Shown: positions 17,419 to 25,632 of the stretch, in pieces
How the letters are laid out: each line of letters starts with the position of its first letter
Position numbering within the stretch: position 1 is the stretch's first letter
Assembly (NCBI GenBank): GCA_001513185.1
Contig: LFST01000052.1
Span: 1-34,456 of the forward strand
Direction of reading: 5' to 3'
Length of the DNA: 34,456 nucleotides
Source of the DNA: Candidatus Fermentithermobacillaceae bacterium DTU015
GTDB taxonomy: Bacteria > Bacillota > Sulfobacillia > Fermentithermobacillales > Fermentithermobacillaceae
The notes under the pieces: model-generated
Told to the model about the DNA's origin: nothing
The model's database searches: none
Seen by the model: the letters and a program-made list of their open reading frames with translations, nothing else
Program-made: the position numbers and the translations under genes

Positions 17419-18924
17419 CTACACCCTGATCTCCTGCCATTTGTCGCTCCGCCACCTAAGCACCATAAAGGTTGCCCTAAGCGTCCAGTCGGCTGCCATG
17501 GCAATCCAGGCTCCTTCCAGACCCATTCCGAGCTGCCTGATGAGGAGCAGTGCCAAACCAACCCTTACGCCCCATGCCCCTGCCATGGTGATACCAAGCA
17601 CCGTACGGGTATCTCCTGCGCCCCTGAGCGCACCTCCCATCACGAACCCTACGGACTCAGGTATCTGGATATATGCCATAATCCGCATAGTCAAATACGC
17701 ATACGGGTAGACCCTGGAGTCATCGGTAAATATCTTCATGAAGCCGACCGGGAACAGCAGGAACAATACAGCCATGCCTCCCATGACCGCCGCCGCCATC
17801 TTCCAGCATTCGATGGCCGACACTTTTGCCGCTTTGGGCTGCTTGGCACCTAAGTTCTGGCCTACCATGGTAGATGCCGCAGTTGAAAACCCAAACGCAG
17901 GCATATACGACATGGACTCTGCGTTAAGGCTCACCACGTGGGCTGCATAAGGCACCATGCCCAAAGACGCCACAGTCCTGGCATAGATTAGGGAGGCGCT
18001 GGACATGAACAGCCTTTCCAGGGCTGCAGGGAAGCCGATTGAGATGATACGCCTAATCAGAGGAAAATCCAGTTTCAGAGCTGCCCTCAAGCCGGGCCAC
18101 TTGAAATGGATTATGCTCTTGGGCTTGTTGGCAACATAGAACATGGCAGCAAAGGCGAAAAACCTCGCGATACTGGTTGCCAGAGCGGCACCGGCTTCCT
18201 CCAACCTGGGGGCGCCAAGATTGCCCCAGATGAAGACCCAGTTAAGGAACACGTTGAGCAAGTTTGCGGCAGCGTTGATTATCATTGGGGTCCTGGTATC
18301 CCCTGCGCCCCTCAAAGACCCTCCCATAATGAAAGAACACAACATAAACGGAGCGCCTGGGATGAGCCATCTGAAGTACCTAATCCCGCTGGACAAAGCT
18401 TTGGCATCGGCGCCCATCAGGGAGATGACCTTTGGCGCAAATATCCACGCAGGCACCACCAGCAGCAGCCCCAACATGCCGGCCAAGACTAAGGCCTGAA
18501 ACGCTGCCCTCGAGGCAGTATCCTTGTCGCCTGCCCCTACAGAACGGGCAACCAGCACCGTGTTCCCCATGGCAATACCGCCGAATATCCCGTTAACCAG
18601 CATCATAGGCTGGAAGCTCAAAGACACGCCTGCTACCACTTCCGCCCCAAGCCTGCCTACCATGGCTGAGTCAACCATATGGGTGAGCATGGAGAGGACT
18701 TGTTCGATGATAACCGGCCACGCCAACGCCAGCACGGCCCGCCTTACTTTGGGCCGTGATTCCATATCTTCAGGGGCGAGTATCGCCTTGGACCTGAATC
18801 CTGCGTGGGCTTTTTCCGGTCCAGCACCGTGGGTCTCATGAAACCCGGTTTCTTGTCCTTGTGTTGATGCTTGGGGCTGGGGGGCTTGCGCTGCCCTGGA
18901 CTCCATGTGCTCTTCTTGCATCAA
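17419..18924 (-). CDS. MATE-family efflux transporter
   Basis: 501 residues: about 65 hydrophilic N-terminal residues followed by roughly twelve membrane segments. The MATE signature appears twice, once per half: WPVIIEQVLSMLTHMVDSAMVGRLGAEVVAGVSL with the later GAGDTRTPMIINAAANLLNVFLNWVFIWG, and ALERLFMSSASLIYARTVASLG with GAGDTRTVLGITMAGAWGVR. MATE proteins export cationic drugs or metabolites in exchange for H+ or Na+. The TTG at 18924 (or ATG at 18921) is supported by GGAAGGAG 7-10 bases upstream. The long charged N-terminal extension is longer than usual and its role is unclear. Confidence 0.92.
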   Translation of the reverse strand: MMQEEHMESRAAQAPQPQASTQGQETGFHETHGAGPEKAHAGFRSKAILAPEDMESRPKVRRAVLALAWPVIIEQVLSMLTHMVDSAMVGRLGAEVVAGVSLSFQPMMLVNGIFGGIAMGNTVLVARSVGAGDKDTASRAAFQALVLAGMLGLLLVVPAWIFAPKVISLMGADAKALSSGIRYFRWLIPGAPFMLCSFIMGGSLRGAGDTRTPMIINAAANLLNVFLNWVFIWGNLGAPRLEEAGAALATSIARFFAFAAMFYVANKPKSIIHFKWPGLRAALKLDFPLIRRIISIGFPAALERLFMSSASLIYARTVASLGMVPYAAHVVSLNAESMSYMPAFGFSTAASTMVGQNLGAKQPKAAKVSAIECWKMAAAVMGGMAVLFLLFPVGFMKIFTDDSRVYPYAYLTMRIMAYIQIPESVGFVMGGALRGAGDTRTVLGITMAGAWGVRVGLALLLIRQLGMGLEGAWIAMAADWTLRATFMVLRWRSDKWQEIRV

Positions 18925-19082
18925 GCGTACGCTCCTTCCATGTTGCTACGCTGTTTCGCCTGATCAATAAACAGTCCGATACCATATAGCCAACGCTGAA
19001 CCGGCATTGTCGGGTGCGGATAAGCGATGTTTGTCTGCTGCAAGTCAGCCACATTTTATTCTAGTCACGAACTAATCTGGTT

Positions 19083-20423
19083 TCAAGTGCCCAGTTTGCT
19101 CATGATACCCCGGATATCGTCCAGTATACGCTGCCCGGTCAGGCTTAATGGCTCCTTTGCCCCCATCTGGGCAAGCTGCGGGGCCCCGCCTCCCCTGAGC
19201 CCCCAGATTTGGCCCAGTTCCGACACCAAGAGTGCGGCGTTTTGCCGAGGGGGTATATCCTTCCCTTTCTTCCCCTTACCCGGTTGGGCGGATGCGGATG
19301 CAACCACCAAGGAAAACTGAGGAGCCTGTGAAAACATAATCACTGTCTTCCCGGTAAGTTCACTTACTGACCTGGCCATGTACCTGAGCTCTTGAGGCAG
19401 CTTGCCTTCACACCTGCATACAGCGAAGTCCTCACCGCCGGCTATCCAGCCAGGACTGCCAAAGTCAGGAGCCTTCCCGGTGTCCTGGGAACCTGCCTGC
19501 CTGGCAATCTCTCGGATCTCGTACTCCAAGAGTTCCTTCTTGAGCCGGCTGACTTCTTTGTCCAAACCCGACGCCTTTTCAGACAAGGCAGCCACCGTTT
19601 CCGGAAGGTCCTGATAGCCAACTGAAAGAGACCGGGCTACCCTGTCAAGTATCTGCTCCTTCATCCTAAGGTCTGCCAGTGCCCTCTTTCCGCACCGGAA
19701 AATCACCCTGACTCCTCCATGGGCCCTGTCCAGCCGGTTTATCTTGATGATCCCGATTTCGCCGGTAGCCTTCACATGGGTTCCGCCGCAGGCGCACGCG
19801 TCAAAATCTCCAACGTAGACAACGCGCACAAGGTCAGACCCGGCTGGGATGCGCCGGCGGATGTGGTCAGGCAACCGGCCTGATGCATATTCCCGGCTCT
19901 CAACAGGCAGGTTGCTAAACACCATCTGGTTGGCCAGGTCTTCGGTTTGTGTGATCTGGTTGTCATCTACAGATTCCACACCGAGATCAATGGAAACGTA
20001 GTCGTCGCCCAGGTGGAACCCCACTGTGCTTGCATTGCAGACCAGTTCAAACGCCCTGGAGAGGATGTGCTGCCCGGTATGCTGCTGCATAAAGTCAAAC
20101 CGCCTGTCCCAATCGATTTGCCCGTGTACTACCTGCCCTGGTTTGAGAACCCCGGCAGCTGTTACCTGGTCAGGCGACAATACGTGGACGATCCTGCCAT
20201 CTTGTTCGAACACGTGGTCCACGCAAAACCTCATCCCCTGGGGCAGTTGTATAATCCCCCGGTCAGACGGCTGGCCCCCGCCCTCAGGGTAGAACAAGGT
20301 GGAATCAAGCACTGCATAGACGTGCTCATCATCTTGCCAAACTTCAGCCACTCTGGCTGAAAATTGGGTGTCGTAGGGCTTTTGCCAGTACAACTTGGTT
20401 GTGTGGTTAGCTCTGTCCTTCAA
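19083..20423 (-). CDS. Alanyl-tRNA editing hydrolase of the long AlaX type, with DHHA1 domain
   Basis: 446 residues. Hydrolyses Ser- or Gly-mischarged tRNA(Ala). The editing domain has YPEGGGQPSDRG (45-56), the zinc ligands HTGQH (115-119) and CGGTH (212-216). The rest holds a short coiled coil (about 260-300) and a C-terminal DHHA1 domain ending RGGGAPQLAQMGAKE. It lacks the catalytic AlaRS domain, so it is a free-standing editor. The TTG at 20423 has AAAGGATG at a proper distance; an ATG at 20432 would be too close to that site. Confidence 0.92.
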   Translation of the reverse strand: MKDRANHTTKLYWQKPYDTQFSARVAEVWQDDEHVYAVLDSTLFYPEGGGQPSDRGIIQLPQGMRFCVDHVFEQDGRIVHVLSPDQVTAAGVLKPGQVVHGQIDWDRRFDFMQQHTGQHILSRAFELVCNASTVGFHLGDDYVSIDLGVESVDDNQITQTEDLANQMVFSNLPVESREYASGRLPDHIRRRIPAGSDLVRVVYVGDFDACACGGTHVKATGEIGIIKINRLDRAHGGVRVIFRCGKRALADLRMKEQILDRVARSLSVGYQDLPETVAALSEKASGLDKEVSRLKKELLEYEIREIARQAGSQDTGKAPDFGSPGWIAGGEDFAVCRCEGKLPQELRYMARSVSELTGKTVIMFSQAPQFSLVVASASAQPGKGKKGKDIPPRQNAALLVSELGQIWGLRGGGAPQLAQMGAKEPLSLTGQRILDDIRGIMSKLGT

Positions 20424-20658
20424 GTGCGTCATCCTTTGCTCTGGGAATGCTCATAAAATTGGTTTTCTACAGTTTGCCCCGATTCCCTTCTGCCGGTTTA
20501 GTACCGGGCCTGGCGGCCGAAGTAAAGGGATTAGGGCACCTAAGCGGAGTAACCCGGCTGTCTTAAAGCGGCACTTGCAGCTGAGGCCTGTTACCGGTAC
20601 AGGAACTAGACGTAAAATAGAATTGGTAGGTTATCTGTTCAAAGAAAGGAATGGTCTA

Positions 20659-21303
20659 TTGCTGCCTCTATACCTATTGTTCATGATCATCCTGGGGATT
20701 CCCGCCCTGTTCTTCCTGCTCTACCTTAACGTAGCGGCAGTATCCTTTGAAAGCTTAGGGCTTTCGCCGAAGGGTGCTTTCCTGGTGTTTGCCCTGTCTT
20801 TGCTGGGTAGTGTGATAAACATACCCATTAAACGAGAGCAAATTGTGACCCGGCGGGCGTTCCCGGTTCTGTTCCCCGTCTTTTTCTACTATCCCCCTGT
20901 GGTGCAAGAGCGGGTACTGGCGATAAATCTGGGCGGAGCCGTGGTCCCTATGGCGGTCAGCTTGTACCTCTTGCCCAAGGCACCCTTGTCCAAAACAGTG
21001 CTGGCTACGGCGGTTGTGTCTGTCATATGCTACATGGTGGCCAGGCCGGTTCCAGGCCGTGGCATTATGCTCCCTGCCATGGTACCTCCGCTCGCTGCTG
21101 CCCTGTCAGCGGTGGTTTTGGCCCGCGGGAACGCGGGAGTGGTGGCGTACATCGCAGGTACAATGGGAACCCTCATAGGGGCTGACCTTATGCACCTTAA
21201 ACATCTGCGCCGCACGCCAGGTGTACTTTCCATCGGCGGCGCAGGAGTATACGACGGCATATTTCTCGCAGGACTTATTGCCGCGTTTCTCGCTGCCAGG
21301 TAA
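20659..21303 (+). CDS. DUF1614 membrane protein
   Basis: 214 residues, strongly hydrophobic, with about six or seven membrane segments. Sequence typical of DUF1614: LSPKGAFLVFALSLLGSVINIPI, INLGGAVVPMAVSLYLLPK, IGADLMHLKHL and the ending LSIGGAGVYDGIFLAGLIAAFL. No function is established. The frame is open further upstream to 20395, but that would overlap the divergent AlaX start and adds a non-hydrophobic stretch; the TTG at 20659 has AAAGGA 9 bases upstream. The 235-base gap to AlaX holds a weak TAAAAT element near 20624. Confidence 0.75.
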   Translation: MLPLYLLFMIILGIPALFFLLYLNVAAVSFESLGLSPKGAFLVFALSLLGSVINIPIKREQIVTRRAFPVLFPVFFYYPPVVQERVLAINLGGAVVPMAVSLYLLPKAPLSKTVLATAVVSVICYMVARPVPGRGIMLPAMVPPLAAALSAVVLARGNAGVVAYIAGTMGTLIGADLMHLKHLRRTPGVLSIGGAGVYDGIFLAGLIAAFLAAR

Positions 21304-21345
21304 GAAGCGCCAGAGGGACTCTCAGGATAGCCCTGCAAGAGTAAA

Positions 21346-21381
21346 GCCGCCCTGGCTGCCAGCCGGCAATGTCAGGGCGGC
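21346..21381 (-). terminator. Inverted repeat between convergent genes, candidate terminator
   Basis: A 9-bp perfect stem (GCCGCCCTG with CAGGGCGGC) around an 18-base loop. On the minus strand it is followed by TTTACTCTT, so it best fits the end of the D-aminoacylase transcript. It could also slow the convergent DUF1614 transcript. Confidence 0.42.
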
Positions 21382-21426
21382 CCGATATACGGACACCAGT
21401 GCGATACATTAAGCCAACTTGAGCCT

Positions 21427-22998
21427 TTACTTCCTCCTAATCACCCTCCCGGCGATCTTGCCTGTGCTCTCGCCGTTCTCCACGGCCAACACACCGTTTA
21501 TCATCACGTGTTCGATCCCTACAGGATATTGATTAGGCTCTTCGAAGGTAGCCTTGTCGATTATGGTCTCAGGATCGAACACTGTGATATCCGCCTTCAT
21601 CCCGGGCCTTATGAGCCCCCGGTCCATGAGCCCGAACCGGGCAGCAGTCATGCCTGTCATCTTAAACACGGCGTTTTCGAGGGTGAAAACCTTTTCTTCC
21701 CGCACGTACTTGCCTAGCACCCTGGGGAAAGTACCGTACGCTCTGGGGTGCGGTTTACCTGTAGCCAAAGGCCCGTCGATTGCCCTGCAAGATGAATCAG
21801 ATCCTATCATGACCACAGGATGGGCCATCACCGTCTTGACGTCTTCTTCGGACATCCCGAAGTGGGCATATCCAACGTTGAGATTAGATTCTATGAGCAA
21901 TTCAAAAGCCGCATCAACCTCAGACACGCCTAGGATAGAGGCAATTTCAGGGATCCGCTTACCTTCTGCAAACTTGTATGTTTCGTTGGCCACCGAGGTG
22001 ATGAGCATCTTAGACCAGCCGTCAACAGGCCCTTGATAGTCTTGCACTTCCTTCTTCAGCCTGGCGCCGGTTTCAGGATCCTTGAGCCTTGCCAGCAGCG
22101 CCTGGGAACCGCCTTCATGGGCCCAAGAAGGGATTATGGCTTTAAAGCCTGTGGCAGAAGCCACATACGGATATTGATCGCAGGTCACATCCACCCCTTG
22201 ACTGCGAGCTTCATCGATCATGGCCAGGGACCGCTTTACCAGCCCCCAAGCCGCCTTCCCTGACGCCTTGTGATGGGAGATGTGCACTGGGACGTTACCT
22301 TCCCGGCCAATTCTGATAGCTTCTTCCACAGACTCAAGCAAGCCTGTACCCTCGTTGCGCATATGGGTAGCATATATCCCGCCGTACGCGCTCATGGTTC
22401 TTGCAAGTTCGATGAGTTCCTCTGTATCAGCAAACGAGCTGGGCGGGTATATAAGTCCGGTAGAAAAGCCAAACGCTCCTGAACTCAGGGCTTCCACCAG
22501 AAGAGCTTTCATTTCATCCAGTTCAGCCCGGGTAGGGGGCCTGGCGTCGTAACCTACCGCACAACTCCGGAGGGCTCCGTGGCCTACCAGAGGCACGATG
22601 TTAAGCCCTACTCCGTTTTGCTCCAAAGCCGACAAGTACTCCCCAAAGGTAGACCAGCTGACCCTGGCACCTTCTTCTGTTGACCTAAGGTCCGTCCTCT
22701 TCCCTGCAATCGGCGCAGGTGAAGCCCCGCACTGCCCGGTAACCTCCGTGGTTACCCCCTGGCGGATCTTGCTTTCGCCCCTCTTGTCCACAAACCAGCA
22801 AGAATCTGAATGGCTGTGGGCGTCTATGAACCCAGGCGAGAGCACCATGCCTTTGCAGTCAATTGCCCTTTTGGCTTGTGCGTCGATCTTGTAAGCTACC
22901 TCTTTTATCTCGTCACCTGCTACAGCTACTTCCCCGAAAAACCATGGTGCTCCTGTACCGTCTACAATCCGGGCGTTTCTGAATATCAAGTCGTACAC
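21427..22998 (-). CDS. N-acyl-D-amino-acid deacylase (D-aminoacylase)
   Basis: 523 residues of the amidohydrolase superfamily. Releases D-amino acids from N-acyl-D-amino acids. Seen: MYDLIFRNARIVDGTGAPWF at the start, the metal-binding HSHSD near residues 61-65, Cys90 in EVTGQCG (the family's zinc-bridging Cys), PLVGHGALR, TGLIYPP, YATHMRNEG, HISHHKASG, and the late IGSDSSCRA and HPRAYGTFPRVLG motifs. The GTG at 22998 gives the family's normal N-terminus with AGGGG 7 bases upstream; a GTG at 23046 would add 16 residues. No peptide transporter is adjacent. Confidence 0.92.
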   Translation of the reverse strand: MYDLIFRNARIVDGTGAPWFFGEVAVAGDEIKEVAYKIDAQAKRAIDCKGMVLSPGFIDAHSHSDSCWFVDKRGESKIRQGVTTEVTGQCGASPAPIAGKRTDLRSTEEGARVSWSTFGEYLSALEQNGVGLNIVPLVGHGALRSCAVGYDARPPTRAELDEMKALLVEALSSGAFGFSTGLIYPPSSFADTEELIELARTMSAYGGIYATHMRNEGTGLLESVEEAIRIGREGNVPVHISHHKASGKAAWGLVKRSLAMIDEARSQGVDVTCDQYPYVASATGFKAIIPSWAHEGGSQALLARLKDPETGARLKKEVQDYQGPVDGWSKMLITSVANETYKFAEGKRIPEIASILGVSEVDAAFELLIESNLNVGYAHFGMSEEDVKTVMAHPVVMIGSDSSCRAIDGPLATGKPHPRAYGTFPRVLGKYVREEKVFTLENAVFKMTGMTAARFGLMDRGLIRPGMKADITVFDPETIIDKATFEEPNQYPVGIEHVMINGVLAVENGESTGKIAGRVIRRK

Positions 22999-23231
22999 GA
23001 TCTCACCCCTAGTATGTTTTGAACCCAGATTTGCTTGTTTTGACACCTGAAACTGCGGAAACTACGGTGACATCTGTACCTTTCTACCGGCCACGGAACA
23101 TCAGTTTAAGGAAGCATGAAGCTACTTTAGTCTGTTTCGCCCGGCCGGCTAGCCAATCCTGCAACAATCGTTGCCCATGCCTCTAAAGTACAAGTTGCTA
23201 ATTGCGATAATGCATTAGGGGGGAATTTTCA

Positions 23232-23918
23232 TTGGCCAATTGCGTAAAATGTGGAGCATCAAACCTTGGAATGGGACGCACTGACTTGGTTATCGTAGAT
23301 GAAACATGGTACTGCCAGAAATGCCTCAAAGCAACATTAGGGAACATATCATGTGACAGATGCGGTAACGTGCCGTTCCGTTCGGGCGAACACTTCAAGA
23401 CCATCGACAACCAAATGGTTTGCACCGACTGCATGGAAAAAGCGGGCATCATGAAGAAGTACGACTACGTCATGTCTGCGGTGATGTCCAAGGCAAAAGC
23501 TGCCAAGGCAGCCTCACCAACCACACAAGCACACCGGGGCCTTGAGGCTTTGGGCACTATGAAGGAGTTGCTGGAACAAAACCTCGAGCCCGGAGAAAAG
23601 GTGGAATTTGCGGTTGTCGGAAATACCGGGGAAGCTCTGGCATGCTCATCTAAGCACCTGTTCATCCTGAAGTCAGGTATGGCTTCCGGTTCGCTTACCG
23701 GCAAGAAATGCATAAAGTACCGCTGGAACCAGATTACCGGGGCGGAAATCAAAGAAGGTGCGCTATACGGCCTGATTGAAATCCAAGGCAACGGGCTTCC
23801 GTCACATGACGTGAGAAACATAAGCCAGGTGAAGCAGGCTGAAAACGCAGTGACGTTCCTTATGGCAAAGAAGGCCGATTTCGAAGAAGCTTTGAGGACC
23901 GTAAATCAACGCATCTGA
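23232..23918 (+). CDS. Four-CxxC zinc-finger protein with a PH-like C-terminal domain
   Basis: 228 residues. Four CxxC pairs (Cys4/7, 28/31, 41/44, 64/67) could form two LIM-like zinc fingers. Residues 110-225 are beta-rich (EPGEKVEFAVVGN, CSSKHLFILKSG, KCIKYRWNQITGAEIKEGALYGLIEIQG) and resemble bacterial PH-like domains. No enzyme motif is seen; a scaffold or binding role is inferred. The TTG start has AGGGGGG 8 bases upstream. It precedes the AAA/VWA pair by 112 bases on the same strand and may act with it. Confidence 0.65.
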   Translation: MANCVKCGASNLGMGRTDLVIVDETWYCQKCLKATLGNISCDRCGNVPFRSGEHFKTIDNQMVCTDCMEKAGIMKKYDYVMSAVMSKAKAAKAASPTTQAHRGLEALGTMKELLEQNLEPGEKVEFAVVGNTGEALACSSKHLFILKSGMASGSLTGKKCIKYRWNQITGAEIKEGALYGLIEIQGNGLPSHDVRNISQVKQAENAVTFLMAKKADFEEALRTVNQRI

Positions 23919-23986
23919 GGTTGGCCGGTCCTTAACTGGAAAATTGCGACCCGGATGGCATAAGTTCCATAGTTTGACCAGAAAGA

Positions 23987-24024
23987 AACCTCCTGTTTGA
24001 CGGGGAAAATACCCGCAGGGGGTT
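23987..24024 (+). promoter_or_regulatory. Hairpin covering the ribosome binding site of the AAA gene
   Basis: AACCTCCTG (23987-23995) can pair with CAGGGGGTT (24016-24024), with one G-U pair. Inside it CGGG (24001-24004) pairs with CCCG (24012-24015); five bases bulge on one side. The 3' arm contains the GGGGG that is the likely ribosome binding site of the TTG at 24031. This could limit translation of the AAA gene, or end some transcripts from the upstream gene. Confidence 0.4.
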
Positions 24025-24030
24025 CTTGAT

Positions 24031-25632
24031 TTGCCTACAAAAACGCCTATCAGGCATCAGGGAAACGACAGCTTGTTTCTTGCCTTGGAAATGTCGCTCA
24101 TCTGTACGGCCGCAGGGATTCCCTTGCATGTGCATGCAGAAGGGCTCAGGGGAACCGGGAAAACCACAGTAATGCGCTGGGCCTCCCAGATGGCGCCCAG
24201 GATAACACGGGTCAAGGGCTGCGTTTACCAGTGCCGGCCTGACCTTCCCCATTGCCCAAATCATTTAGGGACGGGCTCCCAAGGCCAAATCGAGACTGAA
24301 AACGTACCCATGCCTTTTGTGGAAATAGGGCACGGGGCCAAGCTGGGCACCATCCTGGGAAGCGTGGACCTTGCCGGTTTGACTGATCCCCATAACCCCA
24401 AGGCCGCACTGCTTCCCGGGTCCATACCCATGGCCAATAGGGGCATCGTGTTCATCGACGAGATCAACAGGCTTGCAGAAACCGCCCCTGAAATCACTGA
24501 TGTGCTCTTGTCAGTCATGGGGACAAAGCCCGGCAAGATCAAGATCGAAGAAGTAGGGCTTGAGCCTTGGGAGATACAGGTGAATTCATCGGTATGGGCT
24601 ACATCAAACCCTGATGAAGACCCCGGGCCCCTGGAAGAAATCAGGAGGCAGCTAGCTGACAGGTTCGACTTGGTGGTCCCTGTACATAGGCCCTCAGACC
24701 CCTTGGTAATACAGGAACTCCTCATGAGCAAGTATCAAACGGCACCGGCTCAAAGAGGGAATGTCAAACTCTCAGGCAGCATCCAACAAGCTGCTGTGAG
24801 CCTCAGAGCCGTAACCGTTCCCCGTCCAATCGTGAAATACATGGCAGACCTTTACGTGGAGTACAACATCGAGAGCCTCAGAGCCATCGAATCCCTTGAA
24901 CTTGCCTCAAGGTGCCTGGCAGCCATTCGGGGAAAACCGCAGGTGTCCTTTGATGAAATCTCTACTGTGATGCCATTGGTGCTAAGACACAGAACCGAAC
25001 CTATGGTGCTTTCGGAAATCCTAAAAGACCTGGAGTTACGTAAAGCTCCTAGCACCGGGTTAGCCGGGGATCAAGCACAGCAAAAGAGCGCCGGCGGGCT
25101 CAACCTGACAAGCTCACAGCAATGCACATCTGGCACGGCGAAGGTGCCTGAGCCGCAAGCCGGGGCACAAGAGGCCTCTTCTAAGTTCCCACCAGACGGA
25201 ATCCCTGGCCGGCAAGGGAGCCCGGCGGATTTACCGCCTGCATCCAGGCAAGTCCCGGAAGCAACTGAGTCATCCATTGACCATAGACAAGTACCGGCCT
25301 TCCATAAGGTTCAAGAGCCACCGGGCTACAACGGGCACAAGCCTGTAAGCTGGCTTGAGTGGCTTTTCGGGTGGCGCCACAGGAATAACCCCGGCCAAAC
25401 CTTGTGCCAACACCACGGGAATCAGTATAACCGGGCAGGCAATGGCACCGGCTCACGGAAAACATGGGGGACACACGCCAAGTTCCACCACACTTCTCAA
25501 ACCACAAGCTCTGAAGGAAACCGCCTCCACCCTGCGAGCCCTGTGTCTCCCCCAGAAGCCGCGCGGCCTATTTCCCAAATCAGCTGGGAACAAGTCCTGT
25601 TACCCCCTGAGTGGAAGGACAGGCAGAAATGA
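24031..25632 (+). CDS. ChlI/BchI-like AAA ATPase
   Basis: 533 residues. Walker A GLRGTGKTT is at 38-46, Walker B IVFIDE at 139-144, followed by an ATSNPDEDP sensor segment and an arginine-finger region (EIRRQLADRF). The layout follows Mg-chelatase subunit I, including the insertion before Walker B. Residues 64-78 carry CVYQCRPDLPHCPNH, a possible metal site. The last 170 residues (from about 360) are low-complexity, rich in Pro, Gly, Ser and Gln. No porphyrin or cobalamin genes are nearby, so chelatase activity is unlikely to be the role. The stop overlaps the VWA start (ATGA). Confidence 0.82.
   Translation: MPTKTPIRHQGNDSLFLALEMSLICTAAGIPLHVHAEGLRGTGKTTVMRWASQMAPRITRVKGCVYQCRPDLPHCPNHLGTGSQGQIETENVPMPFVEIGHGAKLGTILGSVDLAGLTDPHNPKAALLPGSIPMANRGIVFIDEINRLAETAPEITDVLLSVMGTKPGKIKIEEVGLEPWEIQVNSSVWATSNPDEDPGPLEEIRRQLADRFDLVVPVHRPSDPLVIQELLMSKYQTAPAQRGNVKLSGSIQQAAVSLRAVTVPRPIVKYMADLYVEYNIESLRAIESLELASRCLAAIRGKPQVSFDEISTVMPLVLRHRTEPMVLSEILKDLELRKAPSTGLAGDQAQQKSAGGLNLTSSQQCTSGTAKVPEPQAGAQEASSKFPPDGIPGRQGSPADLPPASRQVPEATESSIDHRQVPAFHKVQEPPGYNGHKPVSWLEWLFGWRHRNNPGQTLCQHHGNQYNRAGNGTGSRKTWGTHAKFHHTSQTTSSEGNRLHPASPVSPPEAARPISQISWEQVLLPPEWKDRQK

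Noticed and set aside
20395..20658. N-terminal extension of the DUF1614 protein
   Set aside because: It overlaps the divergent AlaX start and encodes a non-conserved, non-hydrophobic stretch; the TTG at 20659 has a proper ribosome binding site.
23203..23211. Extended -10-like TGCGATAAT before the zinc-finger gene
   Set aside because: Initiation would fall in or next to the ribosome binding site of the gene, and no -35 is seen.
24261..24731. Long antisense frame of 156 residues opposite the AAA gene
   Set aside because: Shadow of the strongly supported AAA gene; no ribosome binding site or family match.
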